NCBI GenBank assembly: GCA_020832305.1
Contig: JAFIEV010000082.1
Coordinates: 186,001-250,000 of the forward strand
Source: Cyclobacteriaceae bacterium
GTDB taxonomy: Bacteria > Bacteroidota > Bacteroidia > Cytophagales > Cyclobacteriaceae
Direction of reading: 5' to 3'
Length of the DNA: 64,000 nt
In this document: in pieces, positions 35,419-45,804 of the stretch
How positions within the stretch are numbered: the stretch's first letter is position 1
Layout of the letters: each line of letters starts with the position of its first letter
Notes under the pieces: model-generated
The model's input: only the letters and a program-made list of their open reading frames with translations
Databases searched by the model: none
What the model was told of the DNA's origin: nothing
Program-made: the position numbers and the translations under genes

Positions 35419-35425
35419 AATCTAT

Positions 35426-37096
35426 ATGGAACAGAAACTTAACAAATTCAGCAGTAAAATTACTCAGGATGAGAGCCTTCCTGCTGCCCAGGCCATGTTG
35501 TATGCCATCGGGATGAAAGAAAATGACATGCGAAAGGCCCAAATTGGCATTGCCTCTACCGGTTGGCAAGGCAATCCATGTAATATGCACCTAAACGGAC
35601 TTGCCGATCAGATAAAAAAAGGAGTCGATGCCACTGGATTAATAGGTCTGATATTTCACACCATTGGTGTAAGTGATGGTATAACCAATGGTACTGAAGG
35701 AATGAAATTTTCTTTACCTTCCCGTGAAATTATTGCAGACAGCATCGAAACTGTTGTGAGCGCACAGTTTTACGATGGGCTCATAGCCGTAGTAGGCTGT
35801 GATAAAAACATGCCTGGCGCCATGCTGGCCATGTCGAGGCTCAACAGACCGGCCATACTGGTCTATGGAGGCACGGTAAGAAAAGGCTTCTGGAAAAATG
35901 AAGAACTCAATATTGTTTCTGCCTTTGAAGCTTACGGAGCTAAAATTTCCGGAAAAATAAGTGAAGAGGATTATAAAGGCATAATAAAAAATTCTATCCC
36001 TGGTGCAGGTGCCTGCGGTGGAATGTACACTGCCAATACAATGGCAGCCGCCATTGAATGCCTGGGAATGAGTCTACCTTATTCATCGTCCAACCCTGCT
36101 ACCAGCAAAGAAAAAGGGATTGAATGCGGTGATTTGGGAATCGCCATGAAAAACCTGCTTGAAAAAGACATCAAGCCCATGGATATCATGACCAAAACTT
36201 CATTTGAAAATGCCATTACCCTGATTATGGCACTTGGCGGATCAACCAATGCCGTTATTCATTTATTGGCAATGGCACACACTGCGGGTATCGATTTGGA
36301 TATCAATGACTTTCAGCGAATTAGCAATAATACGCCTTTCCTGGCCGATTTAAAACCAAGCGGTCAGTACCTGATGGAAGACCTTCACCAGGTTGGAGGT
36401 ATACCGGCTGTGATGAAAATGTTGCTCAAAGAAGGTTTTATCGACGGAAATTGTCTAACGGTAACCGGAAAGACATTAGGTGAAAACCTTGAGCATTCTT
36501 CAGATTTAATGGCTGGTCAAAAAATTATCAGGCCGGTTTCAGATCCCATCAAAAGCCAGGGTCACATTCAAATTCTTTTTGGAAATCTTGCCGAAGGTGG
36601 TGCTGTGGCTAAAATCACCGGTAAAGAAGGCGAGCAATTCGAAGGTCCTGCCAGGGTGTTTGAAGATGAATATGAAATGATTGATGGCATCTCAACGGTA
36701 CAGAAAGGTGAAGTAATTGTCATACGCAATCAGGGCCCTAAAGGTGGACCTGGAATGCCTGAAATGCTCAAACCCACAGGAGCCGTAATGGGCGCAGGGC
36801 TTGGTAAGGACGTTGCCCTCATAACCGATGGAAGGTTCTCCGGCGGTTCTCATGGCTTTGTTGTAGGTCACATCACCCCGGAAGCCGTTGACGGTGGTTT
36901 GATAGGGCTGGTACAAAATGGAGATCTCATTACTATAGATGCAGTAAACAATGTGCTAAAAGTAGATCTGACTGAAGAAGAAATTGCAAAGAGAAGAAAT
37001 GTCTGGAAAAAACCCGAAATAAAAATTCAATCGGCAATGCTCAAAAAATATGTGAAGTTGGTTAGATCCGCTTCAGAAGGTTGTATAACCGTATAA
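35426..37096 (+). CDS. ilvD: Dihydroxy-acid dehydratase
   Basis: A 556-residue Fe-S dehydratase turning 2,3-dihydroxy-isovalerate and -methylvalerate into the 2-keto acids, the third common step of Val/Ile synthesis. The three cluster Cys are visible: GNPCNMHL (Cys 52), VGCDKNMPG (Cys 125) and [12 protein letters not shown] (Cys 196), the pattern of the [2Fe-2S]-type enzymes. The C-terminal end has [19 protein letters not shown]. First structural gene behind the attenuator; ilvB follows after 51 bp. Confidence 0.97.
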   Translation: MEQKLNKFSSKITQDESLPAAQAMLYAIGMKENDMRKAQIGIASTGWQGNPCNMHLNGLADQIKKGVDATGLIGLIFHTIGVSDGITNGTEGMKFSLPSREIIADSIETVVSAQFYDGLIAVVGCDKNMPGAMLAMSRLNRPAILVYGGTVRKGFWKNEELNIVSAFEAYGAKISGKISEEDYKGIIKNSIPGAGACGGMYTANTMAAAIECLGMSLPYSSSNPATSKEKGIECGDLGIAMKNLLEKDIKPMDIMTKTSFENAITLIMALGGSTNAVIHLLAMAHTAGIDLDINDFQRISNNTPFLADLKPSGQYLMEDLHQVGGIPAVMKMLLKEGFIDGNCLTVTGKTLGENLEHSSDLMAGQKIIRPVSDPIKSQGHIQILFGNLAEGGAVAKITGKEGEQFEGPARVFEDEYEMIDGISTVQKGEVIVIRNQGPKGGPGMPEMLKPTGAVMGAGLGKDVALITDGRFSGGSHGFVVGHITPEAVDGGLIGLVQNGDLITIDAVNNVLKVDLTEEEIAKRRNVWKKPEIKIQSAMLKKYVKLVRSASEGCITV

Positions 37097-37147
37097 AATT
37101 AATAAAGTGATCAATTAAGATATTATAACATTCTAACTATTTGAAAG

Positions 37148-38878
37148 ATGGAACCCTTAAGTAAAACACTGGAAACCAAACCGGAAGAAAAACGTATCGT
37201 TACCGGATCGGAAGCAGTAATCCTTTCATTGCTTGAAGAAGGGGTCGATACCGTATTCGGATATCCGGGTGGTGCCATCATGCCCATATACGATGCTTTG
37301 TTTGGTTATGAAAAGGAACTCAATCATATTCTGGTGCGACACGAACAGGGTGCTGCCCATGCTGCCCAGGGTTATTCAAGAGCAACCGGAAAAATTGGCG
37401 TTTGCTTTGCTACCAGTGGACCAGGCGCTACCAACCTGATTACCGGTATTGCTGATGCTCAGATTGATTCTACTCCTTTAGTATGTATCACCGGTCAGGT
37501 ACCTTCACATCTGCTCGGAACTGATTCTTTTCAGGAATCAGATGTTTTGGGCATTTCTATGCCGGTTACCAAATGGAATTTTCAGGTTACACGCACCGAA
37601 GAAATTCCCTGGGCTATCGCAAGAGCCTTTTACATTGCCGGAACCGGCAGACCAGGACCTGTTTTGATTGACATCACAAAAGATGCCCAATTTGGAAAGT
37701 TGGAATACAAATATAAAAAATGTGAAAAGATAAGGAGCTACCATCCTTACCCGCATCCTGATGAACGCAAAGTGCTCGAAGCAGCTGAGTTAATTAATGC
37801 TGCCAGGAAACCTTATATGCTGGTAGGTCATGGCGTATTACTTTCAGGCGCTGAAAATGAAGTTATACAACTTGCTGAAAAAGCAGGCATACCTGTAGCT
37901 TCTACCCTGTTGGGTTTATCAGCTGTACCAACCGACCACCCCTTGTATGTGGGTTATCTTGGTATGCATGGAAATTACGGCCCGAATATCAAAACAAATG
38001 AATGCGATGTATTAATTGCGGTAGGGATGCGTTTTGATGACAGGGTAACCGGTGACGCCAAAAAATATGCACCGCAGGCCAAAGTAATTCATATTGAAAT
38101 TGATCCGGCAGAAATTGATAAAATTATTAAAACCACCGTTGCCATCAACGCAGATGCAGGCCATGCATTGCAATCCTTATTACCTCACATTATAGAAACA
38201 AAACACGAAGAGTGGCTTCAGGAATTCAGAGATTGCGATGAAATCGAATATAATAAGGTCATTCAAAAGGATATGTATCCCGAAGGTGAAAAAATTAAGA
38301 TGGCTGAAACCATTCGCATCCTCAATGAAATTACAGGTGGTGATGCCATAATTGTGACCGATGTTGGCCAGCATCAGATGGTAGCTTCCAGATATACACA
38401 ATTTAAGCAAACTAACAGTAATATCACTTCAGGAGGATTAGGTACCATGGGATTTGCACTTCCGGCAGCTATGGGTGCTAAAATAGGAAGACCAGATCGA
38501 CTTGTGGTAGGTATCATTGGCGATGGAGGAATTCAAATGACTATTCAGGAACTGGGTACCATTAGTCAATATAATATCCCTGTAAAAATTATTATACTCA
38601 ACAATAATTTTCTGGGTATGGTGCGTCAATGGCAGCAACTCTTTTTTGAAAAGAGATATTCATTTACCCATATGCATAATCCCGATTTTGTTATGATCGG
38701 AAAAGCCTATGGCATTCCTTCTGAAAAAATCGAAAACAAAGACCAGCTTAAGTCAGCATTAGAAAACCTGATAGCCACAGAAGGACCGGCCCTGCTTGAG
38801 ATAGTAGTGGAAAAAGAAGAAAATGTATTTCCTATGGTACCATCAGGAGATTCCGTTTCAAACATCAGATTAGAGTAA
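37148..38878 (+). CDS. ilvB: Acetolactate synthase large (catalytic) subunit
   Basis: A 576-residue thiamine-diphosphate enzyme condensing two pyruvates to 2-acetolactate, or pyruvate with 2-ketobutyrate to acetohydroxybutyrate. Visible motifs: FGYPGGAIMPIYDAL, VRHEQGAAHAAQGYSRATG with the catalytic Glu at about 66, the FAD-region MHGNYGPNIKTNECDVLIAVGMRFDDRVTG, and the ThDP/Mg2+ motif IGDGGIQMTIQELGTISQYN...LNNNFLGMVRQWQ. Length and motifs fit the biosynthetic, FAD-containing type. It is paired with its regulatory subunit 24 bp downstream. Confidence 0.97.
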   Translation: MEPLSKTLETKPEEKRIVTGSEAVILSLLEEGVDTVFGYPGGAIMPIYDALFGYEKELNHILVRHEQGAAHAAQGYSRATGKIGVCFATSGPGATNLITGIADAQIDSTPLVCITGQVPSHLLGTDSFQESDVLGISMPVTKWNFQVTRTEEIPWAIARAFYIAGTGRPGPVLIDITKDAQFGKLEYKYKKCEKIRSYHPYPHPDERKVLEAAELINAARKPYMLVGHGVLLSGAENEVIQLAEKAGIPVASTLLGLSAVPTDHPLYVGYLGMHGNYGPNIKTNECDVLIAVGMRFDDRVTGDAKKYAPQAKVIHIEIDPAEIDKIIKTTVAINADAGHALQSLLPHIIETKHEEWLQEFRDCDEIEYNKVIQKDMYPEGEKIKMAETIRILNEITGGDAIIVTDVGQHQMVASRYTQFKQTNSNITSGGLGTMGFALPAAMGAKIGRPDRLVVGIIGDGGIQMTIQELGTISQYNIPVKIIILNNNFLGMVRQWQQLFFEKRYSFTHMHNPDFVMIGKAYGIPSEKIENKDQLKSALENLIATEGPALLEIVVEKEENVFPMVPSGDSVSNIRLE

Positions 38879-38902
38879 TTTCTTCATTAAAATACCAAGA
38901 TC

Positions 38903-39505
38903 ATGTCTGATATATATCAGGATAATACCGAACAGCAAGCAGAGAAAGAATTTACCCTTTCTATTCTTACAGAGAATAAACCGGGTATGCTTAACAATAT
39001 TACTATTATATTTACGCGGCGAAAGCTCAATATCAATGCGATTAATGTCTCTGCCTCCGAAATACCGGGTGTACATCGTTATACAATTGTAATGATTACA
39101 ACCCGTGATCAGGTAGATAAGGTTGTAAAGCAGATTCGCAAACATATTGATGTACTGGGTGCATTTGTATATGAAGAAGGTGAAACCCATTATCAGGAAA
39201 TAGCCTTGTACAAGTTGCCAACCAGAATTTTTCTGGGTGGTAATCATATTGAGCAGCTCGTGCGATCACATGGAGCGCGGATACTGGTTATTGAAGAGGA
39301 GTATATAGTTCTTGAAAAAACAGGACATAAAAACGAAACTCAGGAACTCCTGGAAATTTTACAACCTTATGGCATACTCGAATTTGTACGCTCAGGAAGG
39401 GTTTCCATATCCAAATCGAAAAGGAAAACTGAAAAATTCCTCGAGGAACTTGAAAACTCAACAACACACATTTTATACAAAAAAAACAATAACGGAAAAG
39501 ATTAA
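38903..39505 (+). CDS. ilvN: Acetolactate synthase small (regulatory) subunit
   Basis: A 200-residue subunit with an N-terminal ACT domain (FTLSILTENKPGMLNNITIIFTRRKLNINAINVS, residues about 14-48) that binds valine for feedback inhibition, and a C-terminal ALS_ss domain. It activates IlvB and confers end-product control. It is separated from ilvC by two bases, indicating coupling. The ACT-domain length and the Asn-Ala-Ile segment are usual for IlvH-type proteins. Confidence 0.94.
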   Translation: MSDIYQDNTEQQAEKEFTLSILTENKPGMLNNITIIFTRRKLNINAINVSASEIPGVHRYTIVMITTRDQVDKVVKQIRKHIDVLGAFVYEEGETHYQEIALYKLPTRIFLGGNHIEQLVRSHGARILVIEEEYIVLEKTGHKNETQELLEILQPYGILEFVRSGRVSISKSKRKTEKFLEELENSTTHILYKKNNNGKD

Positions 39506-39507
39506 CA

Positions 39508-40554
39508 ATGGCAAAGATCAATTTTGGCGGCATCGAAGAAAATGTCGTAACGCGGGAAGAATATCCGCTGGAGAAGGCTCGTGAAATTTTAAAAAACGAA
39601 ACCATAGCTGTAATCGGATATGGCGTACAAGGACCGGGTCAGGCCCTAAATCTTCGTGACAATGGCTTTAACGTAATCGTTGGCCAAAGAAAACCATCGA
39701 AATCTTATGAAAAAGCAAAAGAAGATGGCTGGAAAGAAGGTGAAAATCTTTTTGGAATAGAAGAAGCGCTTGAAAAGGGTACAGTAATTTTTTACCTGCT
39801 TTCAGATGCCGCTCAAATTCAATTGTGGCCAACTGTAAAAAAATATTTAACCCCTGGTAAAACTTTGTATTTTTCACATGGCTTTGGTATCACCTATAAG
39901 GAGCGCACCGGTATTGTACCACCAGAGGATGTTGATGTAGTACTTGCTGCACCAAAAGGCTCAGGTACCAGCCTGAGAAGAATGTTCCTGGCGGGTAAAG
40001 GACTTAACTCCAGCTATGCAATTCATCAGGATTACACCGGCAAGGCCAAAGAAAAAATTATTGCCATAGGAATTGGCATTGGTTCGGGATATCTTTTTGA
40101 AACCACTTTCAAAAAAGAAGTTTTCAGTGACCTCACCGGTGAAAGAGGAACCTTAATGGGCGCTATTCAGGGTATTTTTGCCGCTCAGTATGAAGTACTC
40201 CGCAAAAATGGACACAGTCCTTCTGAGGCTTTTAACGAAACGGTTGAAGAGCTTACCCAAAGCCTTATGCCTTTGGTTGCTGAAAATGGCATGGATTGGA
40301 TGTATGCCAATTGCTCTACCACTGCTCAAAGAGGTGCGCTTGATTGGTGGAAAAAATTCAGGGATGCAGTAAGTCCTGTTTTCAATGACCTATATCAAAA
40401 TGTTGCCACTGGTGAAGAAGCCCAGCGCTCCATCGACAGCAACAGTCAAAGCGATTACCGTGAAAAACTCGAGCAGGAACTCAAAGAACTGCGGGAATCT
40501 GAGATGTGGAGGACAGGTGCTGAAGTCCGCAAATTGAGACCGGAAAATAATTAA
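39508..40554 (+). CDS. ilvC: Ketol-acid reductoisomerase
   Basis: A 348-residue class I enzyme that isomerises and reduces acetolactate or acetohydroxybutyrate to the dihydroxy acid. It has the dinucleotide motif IGYGVQGPGQALNLRDNGFNV followed by the specificity loop VGQRKPSKSYEKA, the LAAPKGSG loop, and the C-terminal knotted domain with DLTGERGTLMGAIQGIFAAQYE (Mg2+ Asp/Glu) and ANCSTTAQRGALDWW. Arg and Ser residues in the specificity loop suggest NADPH. It ends the ilvDBNC block; a terminator hairpin follows. Confidence 0.96.
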   Translation: MAKINFGGIEENVVTREEYPLEKAREILKNETIAVIGYGVQGPGQALNLRDNGFNVIVGQRKPSKSYEKAKEDGWKEGENLFGIEEALEKGTVIFYLLSDAAQIQLWPTVKKYLTPGKTLYFSHGFGITYKERTGIVPPEDVDVVLAAPKGSGTSLRRMFLAGKGLNSSYAIHQDYTGKAKEKIIAIGIGIGSGYLFETTFKKEVFSDLTGERGTLMGAIQGIFAAQYEVLRKNGHSPSEAFNETVEELTQSLMPLVAENGMDWMYANCSTTAQRGALDWWKKFRDAVSPVFNDLYQNVATGEEAQRSIDSNSQSDYREKLEQELKELRESEMWRTGAEVRKLRPENN

Positions 40555-40600
40555 TATTAAACTCATGCGTTGTTTATACGCACTGAATTATAAAATTACT

Positions 40601-40640
40601 TCACGGCCTCATTATCATGCAGGCCGTGAGTTTTTGTTTT
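40601..40640 (+). terminator. Terminator hairpin between ilvC and leuA
   Basis: A perfect 9-bp stem TCACGGCCT/AGGCCGTGA with an 11-nt loop, then TTTTTGTTTT. A weaker hairpin (TGCGT...ACGCA, 40566-40582) precedes it. Only 16 bp separate the T tract from the leuA ATG, so no promoter fits between. Either leuA depends on read-through, or a promoter lies upstream of the hairpin and this is a second attenuation point. Confidence 0.8.
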
Positions 40641-40656
40641 AAATCTTAGCTTAATT

Positions 40657-42147
40657 ATGGAAGATAGGTTATTTGTATTCGATACCACCCTGAGAGATGG
40701 CGAACAGGTGCCGGGCTGTCAGCTGAACACCGTTGAGAAAATTGAAGTGGCACAGGCGCTTGAGGGTTTGGGAGTGGATATCATAGAAGCAGGCTTTCCT
40801 ATATCGAGTCCGGGCGATTTTAACTCTGTGGTGGAAATCTCAAAAGCAGTAAGTAATCCCATCATTTGCGCACTTACACGCGCCGTTGAAAAAGATATCG
40901 ATGTGGCTGCCGATGCCCTGAAATACGCTAAAAGAGGTCGTATACATACCGGAATAGGCACTTCATCTTACCATATTAAATACAAGCTTAATTCCAACCC
41001 CGAAGATATCATTGAAAGGGCCGTTCGAGCGGTAAAATATGCCAAAAAGTATGTTGAAGATGTAGAATTTTACGCTGAAGATGCCGGAAGGACAGAAAAC
41101 GAATACCTGGCACGGGTAATTGAAGCCGTAATTACCGCAGGAGCTACTGTTGTAAATATCCCTGATACTACAGGCTATTGCCTGCCCCAGATGTATGGGG
41201 AAAAAATTAAGTTCCTTAAAGAAAATGTTAAAAATATAGATAAAGCCATTATCAGTACACATTGTCACAATGACCTCGGCATGGCTACCGCCAATACTAT
41301 AAGTGGAGTTATTAACGGTGCAAGACAGGTTGAAGTCACCATAAACGGTGTGGGCGAAAGGGCTGGAAATACTTCCCTTGAAGAGGTTGCCATGATCTTA
41401 AAAAGTCATAAAAGCCTCGGCATCAGCACTGCAATCCAATCTGAAAGAATCTATATGTTATCGCGCATGGTATCTAATCTTATGAACATGCCGGTACAAC
41501 CCAATAAAGCCATAGTAGGTAGAAATGCATTTGCTCATTCATCAGGCATTCACCAGGATGGCGTTTTAAAAAATAGAGAAAATTATGAAATCATTGATCC
41601 CAAAGAAGTTGGGATCAATGAATCATCCATCGTCCTCACTGCCCGCAGTGGCAGGGCAGCGCTAAAGCACAGACTGCATATGTTGGGTTTTGATCTGGAT
41701 AAAAACAAAATTGACCAGGTCTATGAAGAATTCTTAAAGTTGGCCGATAAGAAAAAAAGCATCAGCGATGATGATTTGTTTTTTCTCGTTGGCGATGCCC
41801 GAAGGGAAGAAAGAAAAATTAAACTCGATTACATACAGGTAATCAGTGGTAAAAGTATTACGCCGGTGGCGGTAATACAACTCGACATAAGTGGAGAAAA
41901 ATTCGAAGCTACCGCCAAAGGAAACGGACCTGTAGATGCCGCCATTAAGGCAGTAAAAAAGATCATCAAAAGGGAAGTGATTTTAGAAGAATTCCTGATT
42001 CAGGCCATTACCAAGGGAAGTGACGACGTAGGTAAGGTACATATGCAGGTGGCACATGGTGACAGAATGTTGCATGGCTTTGGGGTAAATACCGACATTG
42101 TTACAGCATCTGTGGAAGCTTTTATAGACGCACTAAATAAAATTTAA
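40657..42147 (+). CDS. leuA: 2-isopropylmalate synthase
   Basis: A 496-residue enzyme condensing acetyl-CoA with 2-ketoisovalerate, the committed step to leucine. It has the HMGL-like TIM-barrel motif [17 protein letters not shown], the metal-site [13 protein letters not shown] and [19 protein letters not shown]-terminal LeuA allosteric domain (about 380-490) follows, presumably for leucine feedback. [15 protein letters not shown] is typical of true LeuA rather than citramalate synthase. It sits between two intergenic terminator hairpins. Confidence 0.95.
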   Translation: MEDRLFVFDTTLRDGEQVPGCQLNTVEKIEVAQALEGLGVDIIEAGFPISSPGDFNSVVEISKAVSNPIICALTRAVEKDIDVAADALKYAKRGRIHTGIGTSSYHIKYKLNSNPEDIIERAVRAVKYAKKYVEDVEFYAEDAGRTENEYLARVIEAVITAGATVVNIPDTTGYCLPQMYGEKIKFLKENVKNIDKAIISTHCHNDLGMATANTISGVINGARQVEVTINGVGERAGNTSLEEVAMILKSHKSLGISTAIQSERIYMLSRMVSNLMNMPVQPNKAIVGRNAFAHSSGIHQDGVLKNRENYEIIDPKEVGINESSIVLTARSGRAALKHRLHMLGFDLDKNKIDQVYEEFLKLADKKKSISDDDLFFLVGDARREERKIKLDYIQVISGKSITPVAVIQLDISGEKFEATAKGNGPVDAAIKAVKKIIKREVILEEFLIQAITKGSDDVGKVHMQVAHGDRMLHGFGVNTDIVTASVEAFIDALNKI

Positions 42148-42155
42148 ATATAAAA

Positions 42156-42200
42156 GCCGCAGTGGTTTCCGGGTTTTTCGGAATCTTTTTGCGGTTTTTT
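42156..42200 (+). terminator. Terminator between leuA and leuC, with an alternative fold
   Basis: The outer stem GCCGCA/TGCGGT encloses an inner stem TTCCG/CGGAA, and six T residues follow. The inner CGGAAT (42179-42184) can instead pair with ATTCCG at 42207-42212, which would open the inner stem. It lies between leuA and the leuC start at 42239. Confidence 0.68.
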
Positions 42201-42238
42201 AATTGTATTCCGTAAAAAATTTTCTGTTTAATAAATAT

Positions 42239-43639
42239 ATGACACCTACTACTTTATTTGACAAAATCTGGGATGCCCACGTGGTGCACCAGGTAGAAAG
42301 AGGACCTAATGTGCTCTACATAGATAAGCATTTTATCCATGAAGTTACCAGTCCGGTAGCTTTTCTCGGACTCGACAAAAGAAATCTCAAGGTTTCAAGA
42401 CCGGAGAAAACTATTGCCACACCAGATCACAACGTACCTACCATCGATCAGCATTTGCCTATTAAAGACCAGCTATCAAGAAACCAGGTAGACCAACTCA
42501 CTAAAAACTGTGAAAAACATAATATACAACTTTGCGGCCTTAACCATCCATGGCATGGAATTGTACACGTAATTGGTCCTGAGTTAGGCATTACACAACC
42601 TGGTATGACCATCGTTTGTGGCGACAGTCATACCTCCACCCATGGGGCTTTCGGTGCTGTAGCTTTTGGTATCGGTACCAGTGAAGTAGAAATGGTACTG
42701 GCCAGCCAGTGCATCCTGCAGCCTAAGCCAAAAAAAATGAGAATAACCGTAGATGGCAAACTCAAAAAAGGCGTTGCCTCTAAAGACATTATTCTTTATA
42801 TCATTTCCAAAATAGGTACTGCCGGTGGAACAGGTCATTTTATTGAATACGCCGGATCTGCCATTCGGGAACTTTCAATGGAAGGCCGAATGACCATATG
42901 TAATATGAGCATAGAAAGTGGTGCCCGTGGAGGTTTGATAGCACCCGACGAAACAACCTTTACTTACATTGAAGGAAGAGAAATGGCCCCAAAAGGTGAA
43001 ATGTGGGATAAAAAACTTGCTTATTGGAAAACTCTCAAATCAGATGAAGGCGCAGTATTTGATAAAGAATATACCTTTGATGCCTCTGATATTGAGCCTA
43101 TGATTACCTTTGGCACCAATCCTGGTATGGGTTTGAAAATCTCACAACCCATACCAGATCCGCAAAACCTTCCGCCAAACAGTCGTCAGACTTTTGAAAA
43201 ATCTCTCAACTATATGGGCTTTAAGCCGGGAGACAAAATGATCGGCAAAGAGGTAGATTATGTTTTTGTTGGTAGCTGTACCAATGGCCGCATCGAAGAT
43301 TTGCGCGAGGTAGCCAACTTTGTCAAAGGAAAGAAAAAAGCAGATAATATTACTGCCTGGATTGTCCCTGGTTCAAGACAGGTGGAAGAACAAGCCAGAA
43401 AAGAGGGAATTACCAATATACTCGAAGGTGCAGGTTTCCAGTTAAGGCAACCAGGCTGTTCAGCTTGCCTCGCCATGAATGATGATAAAATACCGGCAGG
43501 TAAATACGCGGTTTCTACATCTAACCGTAATTTTGAAGGCCGCCAGGGTCCTGGTGCCCGCACGTTGCTGGCCAGCCCGCTTGTGGCTGCAGCTGTTGCA
43601 ATAAAAGGTAAAATAGTAGATCCCAGAGAAAATTTTTAA
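42239..43639 (+). CDS. leuC: 3-isopropylmalate dehydratase large subunit
   Basis: A 466-residue aconitase-family subunit carrying a [4Fe-4S] cluster. Cluster ligands lie in [16 protein letters not shown] and [13 protein letters not shown]; the substrate region [26 protein letters not shown] is also present. With LeuD it isomerises 2- to 3-isopropylmalate, and it can do the same for citramalate in the pyruvate route to isoleucine. The start was set to the ATG at 42239 ([11 protein letters not shown]), the usual LeuC beginning, because the 12 codons upstream lie in the intergenic hairpin region. Confidence 0.96.
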   Translation: MTPTTLFDKIWDAHVVHQVERGPNVLYIDKHFIHEVTSPVAFLGLDKRNLKVSRPEKTIATPDHNVPTIDQHLPIKDQLSRNQVDQLTKNCEKHNIQLCGLNHPWHGIVHVIGPELGITQPGMTIVCGDSHTSTHGAFGAVAFGIGTSEVEMVLASQCILQPKPKKMRITVDGKLKKGVASKDIILYIISKIGTAGGTGHFIEYAGSAIRELSMEGRMTICNMSIESGARGGLIAPDETTFTYIEGREMAPKGEMWDKKLAYWKTLKSDEGAVFDKEYTFDASDIEPMITFGTNPGMGLKISQPIPDPQNLPPNSRQTFEKSLNYMGFKPGDKMIGKEVDYVFVGSCTNGRIEDLREVANFVKGKKKADNITAWIVPGSRQVEEQARKEGITNILEGAGFQLRQPGCSACLAMNDDKIPAGKYAVSTSNRNFEGRQGPGARTLLASPLVAAAVAIKGKIVDPRENF

Positions 43640-43660
43640 TCACTTAGCAAAATATTTGAA

Positions 43661-44254
43661 ATGCCCATAGATAAATTTAAAACTTTGCAATCTACGGCTG
43701 TACCAATGCCGATAGAAAACGTCGATACCGACCAGATTATCCCAGCTCGTTTTCTAAAAGCCATAGAAAGAAAAGATTTTGACAAAAATCTTTTTCGCGA
43801 CTGGCGATACGATAAGAATGATCAGCCAAAGCCGGATTTCGTACTCAATGATTCTACCTATTCAGGAAAAATACTGGTAGCCGGAGAAAACTTTGGAAGC
43901 GGTTCGAGCCGAGAACATGCCGCCTGGGCTTTATATGACTACGGCTTTCGCGTAATAGTTTCTTCTTTCTTTGCAGATATTTTTAAAAATAATGCACTAA
44001 ATAATGGATTGCTGCCCGTCCAAATATCAGCAGAGTTTTTGGAAAAACTCTTTATTGCCATTCAAAAAGACCCGGGTACCCTAATAGAGGTTAACCTAGA
44101 AACAGAAAAAATCATTTTGCTCGCCAACGGGGATAATGAATCTTTTGAAATCAATCCTTACAAAAAAGAATGCCTGATCAAAGGCTATGATGACATCGAT
44201 TACCTGTTGAGCCTGAAAGACAAAATACAGGAATTTGAACAAAACCTTATGTAA
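43661..44254 (+). CDS. leuD: 3-isopropylmalate dehydratase small subunit
   Basis: A 197-residue swivelling subunit that completes the LeuCD dehydratase. Features: [22 protein letters not shown] at the N-terminus and the conserved [21 protein letters not shown] loop. It starts 21 bp after leuC, and its stop overlaps the cimA start by one base (TAATG), so translation is likely coupled to both. Confidence 0.96.
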   Translation: MPIDKFKTLQSTAVPMPIENVDTDQIIPARFLKAIERKDFDKNLFRDWRYDKNDQPKPDFVLNDSTYSGKILVAGENFGSGSSREHAAWALYDYGFRVIVSSFFADIFKNNALNNGLLPVQISAEFLEKLFIAIQKDPGTLIEVNLETEKIILLANGDNESFEINPYKKECLIKGYDDIDYLLSLKDKIQEFEQNLM

Positions 44255-45804
44255 TGGATACAGTACTAAGACCCGATACTTTTATAATTATGGACACGAC
44301 CCTGAGGGATGGAGAACAAACCTCCGGGGTTTCTTTTTCTGACAATGAAAAGCTGAGCATAGCCAAACTGTTGCTCAGTGACGTCAGGGTCGATCGGATC
44401 GAAATAGCCTCAGCCAGGGTTTCAAGCGGTGAATTCAATGGCGCAAAAAAAGTTCTCGACTGGGCCAAAAGCCATGGATTTTCTGATAAAGTAGAAATAC
44501 TAGGATTTGTAGATGGCAAAATTTCACTGGATTGGATTGCCGCTGCCGGTGGCAGTGTGCTGAACCTGCTTTGTAAAGGCTCAAAAAAACATTGTGAAGA
44601 ACAACTTCGAAAAAGCCCTGAACAACACCTGGATGAAATAAAAACAGTAATCCAGAATGCAAAAGACATGGGTATAAAAACCAATGTCTATCTCGAAGAC
44701 TGGTCTAATGGCATGCGTCATTCCAGAGATTATGTGTTTTACATGGCCGATGGTCTTAAAGAACTTGGTATAGGAAGACTCATGCTGCCCGATACCCTCG
44801 GTATACTCAACCCCGATGAAGCCTATGAATATTGTAGTATCATGCTGCAAAGGTATCCTCAGTTGGATATGGATTTTCACGCCCATAACGATTATGACCT
44901 TTCAGTAGCCAATGTATATGCCGCTGTCAAAGCTGGAATACGATGTACCCATACCACAGTAAACGGACTGGGTGAAAGGGCTGGAAATACCCCACTTTCA
45001 TCTGTGGTAGCCGTCATAAAAGATCAACTTAAATTACAGGTTTCTGTAAATGAATCCAAACTGAATTTAATCAGCAAAATGGTTGAATCGCTCTCAGGAA
45101 TCCGTATTCCAGGAAATAAACCACTCATTGGTGACTATGTATTTACCCAATGCAGTGGAATACATGCTGATGGGGATAATAAAAACAATCTTTATTTCAA
45201 TGACCTTATACCCGAGCGTTTCGGAAGAACTCGCAAGTATGCCCTTGGCAAAACTTCAGGCCGTGCCAACATCCGTAAAAACCTCGAAGATATGGGCATC
45301 AGCCTTGAATCTGAGGCATTGAAAAAAGTTACGGAGAAAATTATTGAACTTAGTGATAAAAAAGAAACGGTTACCGCCGAAGACTTGCCCTATATCATTT
45401 CTGACGTACTTAAAAGCCAGGAAATTGATCAACGCATTAGAATTCACAATTATTCTCTTACCCATACCCTGGGACTGAAACCCGTTGCCAATCTGAGCAT
45501 TGATATTGCAGGTAAACGCTATGAAGAATATGCCTCAGGAGATGGTCAATACGATGCTTTTGTAAATGCTATAAGAAAAATCTACAAAAAGCTCAACCGA
45601 CCCATGCCCAGGCTGGCAGATTACTCAGTAACTATTCCGCCCGGTGGTAAAACCGATGCATTGGTAGAAACCGTAATTACCTGGACAGGTAAAAGGGATT
45701 TTAAAACCCGTGGTCTGGATCCGGATCAGACTTCAGCCGCCATAAAAGCCACTATGAAAATGCTGAACCTCATAGATCATGACCCTTCACTTGTAGACAT
45801 TTGA
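44254..45804 (+). CDS. cimA: (R)-citramalate synthase, Leptospira-type LeuA paralogue
   Basis: A 516-residue LeuA/CimA-family enzyme: [52 protein letters not shown], metal site DFHAHNDYDLSVANVYAA, NGLGERAGNTPL, and a C-terminal regulatory domain ending PPGGKTDALVETVITW. As I recall, this pattern closely follows the characterised citramalate synthase of Leptospira interrogans rather than leucine-pathway LeuA. Citramalate synthase joins pyruvate and acetyl-CoA, and with LeuCD/LeuB it gives 2-ketobutyrate for isoleucine without threonine deaminase. Its place between leuD and leuB and the lack of ilvA in the window fit that. It may still accept 2-ketoisovalerate; enzyme assay would decide. Confidence 0.8.
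   Translation: MDTVLRPDTFIIMDTTLRDGEQTSGVSFSDNEKLSIAKLLLSDVRVDRIEIASARVSSGEFNGAKKVLDWAKSHGFSDKVEILGFVDGKISLDWIAAAGGSVLNLLCKGSKKHCEEQLRKSPEQHLDEIKTVIQNAKDMGIKTNVYLEDWSNGMRHSRDYVFYMADGLKELGIGRLMLPDTLGILNPDEAYEYCSIMLQRYPQLDMDFHAHNDYDLSVANVYAAVKAGIRCTHTTVNGLGERAGNTPLSSVVAVIKDQLKLQVSVNESKLNLISKMVESLSGIRIPGNKPLIGDYVFTQCSGIHADGDNKNNLYFNDLIPERFGRTRKYALGKTSGRANIRKNLEDMGISLESEALKKVTEKIIELSDKKETVTAEDLPYIISDVLKSQEIDQRIRIHNYSLTHTLGLKPVANLSIDIAGKRYEEYASGDGQYDAFVNAIRKIYKKLNRPMPRLADYSVTIPPGGKTDALVETVITWTGKRDFKTRGLDPDQTSAAIKATMKMLNLIDHDPSLVDI

Noticed and set aside
40565-40642. Short ORF before leuA as a leucine leader peptide
   Set aside because: It runs through the terminator stem and has no cluster of Leu codons, so it does not look like an attenuator peptide.
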